Shown here: positions 14,001-14,862 of the stretch, piece by piece | Position numbering within the stretch: position 1 is the first letter of the stretch | How the letters are laid out: each line of letters opens with the position of its first letter | Origin: Limnohabitans sp. | GTDB taxonomy: Bacteria > Pseudomonadota > Gammaproteobacteria > Burkholderiales > Burkholderiaceae_C | Direction of reading: 5' to 3' | Length of the DNA: 14,862 nucleotides | Assembly (NCBI GenBank): GCA_023260735.1 | Contig: JALQUL010000263.1 | Coordinates: 1 to 14,862 of the forward strand | The notes under the pieces: model-generated | What the model was told of the DNA's origin: nothing | Databases searched by the model: none | The model's input: only the letters and a program-made list of their open reading frames with translations | Position numbers and translations under genes: made by a program

Positions 14001-14862
14001 GACTGCCATATTTTGTATGGTTCCATTTTGAGCATTAATAAATAGTCCCGATGTACTAGGGCCAATGGTACTTGTTAACTCTAACTCTGGCCTATTGACA
14101 GAGGTAATAGAGACATCATCTGCAGTACCTAAAACTCCATCTGCACCTACTCCTACTTCGCCACTATAACCCAACGTACCGGAGTTAGAGTCTATTACAG
14201 TAGTTGCATCCGTCAAGCTATAAGCTGTACCATCAATCGTTGTACCGTTATCGGTAATATTAATAGAGTTACTTGGAAGCGAGGAGTTTGAACTAATTGA
14301 CCAATAAGTGTTAGCTCCTGCATTTTGTTCAAGTGTGGGTACAAATTTCATGATATTGTTACCCGTAATTGCATTGGAATTAGCGACAAACTGTCTGAGA
14401 GTCCCTTGAGCGAAGGTATCACCAACATTAGTCACTACATTGGGTGAAAATCCAAAATTAACATTGCTAACATTGGTTGGAGTTGCATTTATATTAACTC
14501 GTATCACATGTTCTTTTGAACTTAAAGTCGTAGTACCGGAATCTGATATTGATGCTTGCCTACCTGCAAAACAACTTCCGTTAGTTGGATTTACAGCATT
14601 AGTATCTAAATTTGGATCTGTGATGTGAGAAACATACGTTGAGTTAATACAAAAAGTTCCATAGCCTGCACCGCTAGCAACACCGCCATTGCCAGTTCCA
14701 GCACTTGCATAAGTTTGCTCTAATAAAGCAACACTACCTGTTGCATCGGTAGATGGGGCATCAACTGCTACATAATAATTTTGATTAAAGTTAACGACTG
14801 TAAAAGTGTAAGCACCAGTAACCGAGGTAGTGGTAGTATCAATTAAAGTACCTGTACTATCG
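11082..14862 (-). CDS. Large secreted/surface repeat protein (SdrD_B-like, parallel beta-helix, DUF11-like), 5' end outside window
   Basis: The minus-strand frame is open from the window edge to TAG at 11082-11084, giving the C-terminal 1259 residues. A GTG at 14505-14507 is internal, since the frame continues upstream without a stop. Seen in order: an SdrD_B-like end (TSVTGAYTFTV); a GTLRQFVANSNAI segment typical of beta-helix surface proteins; an Asn-rich parallel beta-helix (about 278-483) with rungs such as NNNI and GSGILISNNN; a VNDSNDTDTGANNLQNFPLL motif; beta-sandwich segments; a second SdrD_B-like domain (GISNVTVQLTNCSG); a segment with YLDGNCDANLN; and a final DUF11-like domain (PGHVLEYEIQFLN) ending VTYQVKVQ. 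Composition is rich in Thr, Ser and Asn and poor in Lys and Arg. There is no LPXTG anchor or C-terminal membrane helix. Adhesion or a surface-layer role is plausible but unproven. Secretion signals must lie outside the window. Confidence 0.85.
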   Translation of the reverse strand, partial: DSTGTLIDTTTTSVTGAYTFTVVNFNQNYYVAVDAPSTDATGSVALLEQTYASAGTGNGGVASGAGYGTFCINSTYVSHITDPNLDTNAVNPTNGSCFAGRQASISDSGTTTLSSKEHVIRVNINATPTNVSNVNFGFSPNVVTNVGDTFAQGTLRQFVANSNAITGNNIMKFVPTLEQNAGANTYWSISSNSSLPSNSINITDNGTTIDGTAYSLTDATTVIDSNSGTLGYSGEVGVGADGVLGTADDVSITSVNRPELELTSTIGPSTSGLFINAQNGTIQNMAVLGFGNPSAGFSQITGNTAANISNLNINNNILGTRANSLNSTGLTQGHGIDIAVGGSNIQIKNNVISYGIEAGVLIWNSNTVSVSIAENNIRNSGSGILISNNNASTIIQKNHIENNTVAGINFTTNASSTTSQSLINNNITSNGIGVLLTNSNNTISQNLISSSTVGSGVTIKSGSVNTIAKNSIFSNSVLGIDLTQNAVTVNDSNDTDTGANNLQNFPLLSSATLDSGNVTIKGCAPPSATLEFFIADQTSTSCPTGNKNTSGNGSIFCYGEGKTFVANTVTSAGGVCTQIGDMDGNSTTGLIDFLLVIPAGTMTSSGSTYITSTATNANSTSEFSPNLLITSPIKLKVNSVITSRANPSDQFITELRLGITTNLATTTGTVVSSTTNSPGGGVQTSGVASSFTASSSYDAGVLPYVFTQIMDSASTSTLSAYQSTIICSNTNIASTTVIPTTATAFISTAGLTIRPNSGDDISCTIQNVALPKITIAKHSKAAIGTFTFSGNNGFVSSTVTTTSVMAASSAPILASNVAQSLEAANINTVITETVPLGWVLESAVCIDQNASVTGNPTGSVIGKITADQTFTISAAHVKLSSDLICTFINRFEGLSVSGFVFNDAGIGLAGGANDGIQNGLEVGISNVTVQLTNCSGTVLTNATTQGNGAYTLYVPSTVSSGDTICIEEINTSFTSTNVAPSFQASYDRALDKISLVWAASSVSGVNFGNVVSAKLVGNNQRTVAAGSTVTLSHQFTPGTKGIVDFLIQAANSSPNLTGWNAVIYLDGNCDANLNTDDSDQLLTEAVPVVANQELCLLMKVFSPQNAPDAALYEFQLKANFKLDSLIGVSELLINTDQVQVTKGSLELIKKVRNVTLAQTFSTNNAALPGHVLEYEIQFLNTTSHDLANFSIHDATPSYTVFLSANCPSVLPAGLITCVVPSYSTGSAPSVNSTGIIRWDFTGVIQAGTSGAVTYQVKVQ

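Overview
The window is about 14.9 kb of AT-rich (roughly 40% GC by eye), gene-dense DNA from a Gram-negative bacterium. A small trimeric-type porin ending in Phe, a PauA/PuuA-type gamma-glutamyl ligase, an OFA-type MFS carrier, DbpA and a PhoX-family phosphatase together suggest a betaproteobacterium, most likely a low-GC member of Burkholderiales. The genus cannot be fixed from sequence alone. There is no rRNA, tRNA, CRISPR array, insertion sequence or phage gene that I can see.

Positions 1-6189 (+ strand) look like a nitrogen/amine catabolic block. It holds the C-terminal half of a glutamate dehydrogenase, a glutamine-synthetase-fold gamma-glutamyl ligase, a class III PLP aminotransferase with unusual active-site motifs, an FCD-type GntR regulator and a 13-helix OFA-family MFS transporter. 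A well-formed promoter (TTGACA-17-TAAATT) in front of the ligase is overlapped by an 18-bp perfect palindrome. A related palindrome lies 52 bp upstream. This is probably where the local GntR regulator acts. The ligase, aminotransferase and regulator are tightly spaced and look co-transcribed; the transporter follows a 228-bp gap with its own leader. My reading is import of an amine or amino compound, gamma-glutamylation, transamination, and nitrogen release through glutamate dehydrogenase. The substrate is unknown, and the oxidase, aldehyde dehydrogenase and hydrolase of the classical Puu route are absent here.

Positions 6213-9487 (- strand) hold a porin and a Tat-exported PhoX-family phosphatase, each with its own intrinsic terminator. 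The phosphatase has a clear Pho box plus a -10 element, which ties it to phosphate starvation. A weaker Pho-box-like direct repeat lies upstream of the porin.

Positions 9567-11058 hold dbpA (+ strand), a 23S-rRNA-directed DEAD-box helicase whose predicted promoter implies a leaderless mRNA. It shares a bidirectional terminator with the convergent gene at 11082-14862. That gene is the C-terminal 1259 residues of a very large Thr/Ser/Asn-rich surface or secreted protein with SdrD_B-like, parallel beta-helix and DUF11-like domains; its 5' end lies outside the window.

The most notable points are the nested SD-preceded reading frame at the 3' end of the transporter gene (a possible fused or internally re-initiated small subunit), the two-operator promoter, the atypical ligase/aminotransferase gene set, and the possible phosphate-controlled porin next to a PhoX phosphatase.
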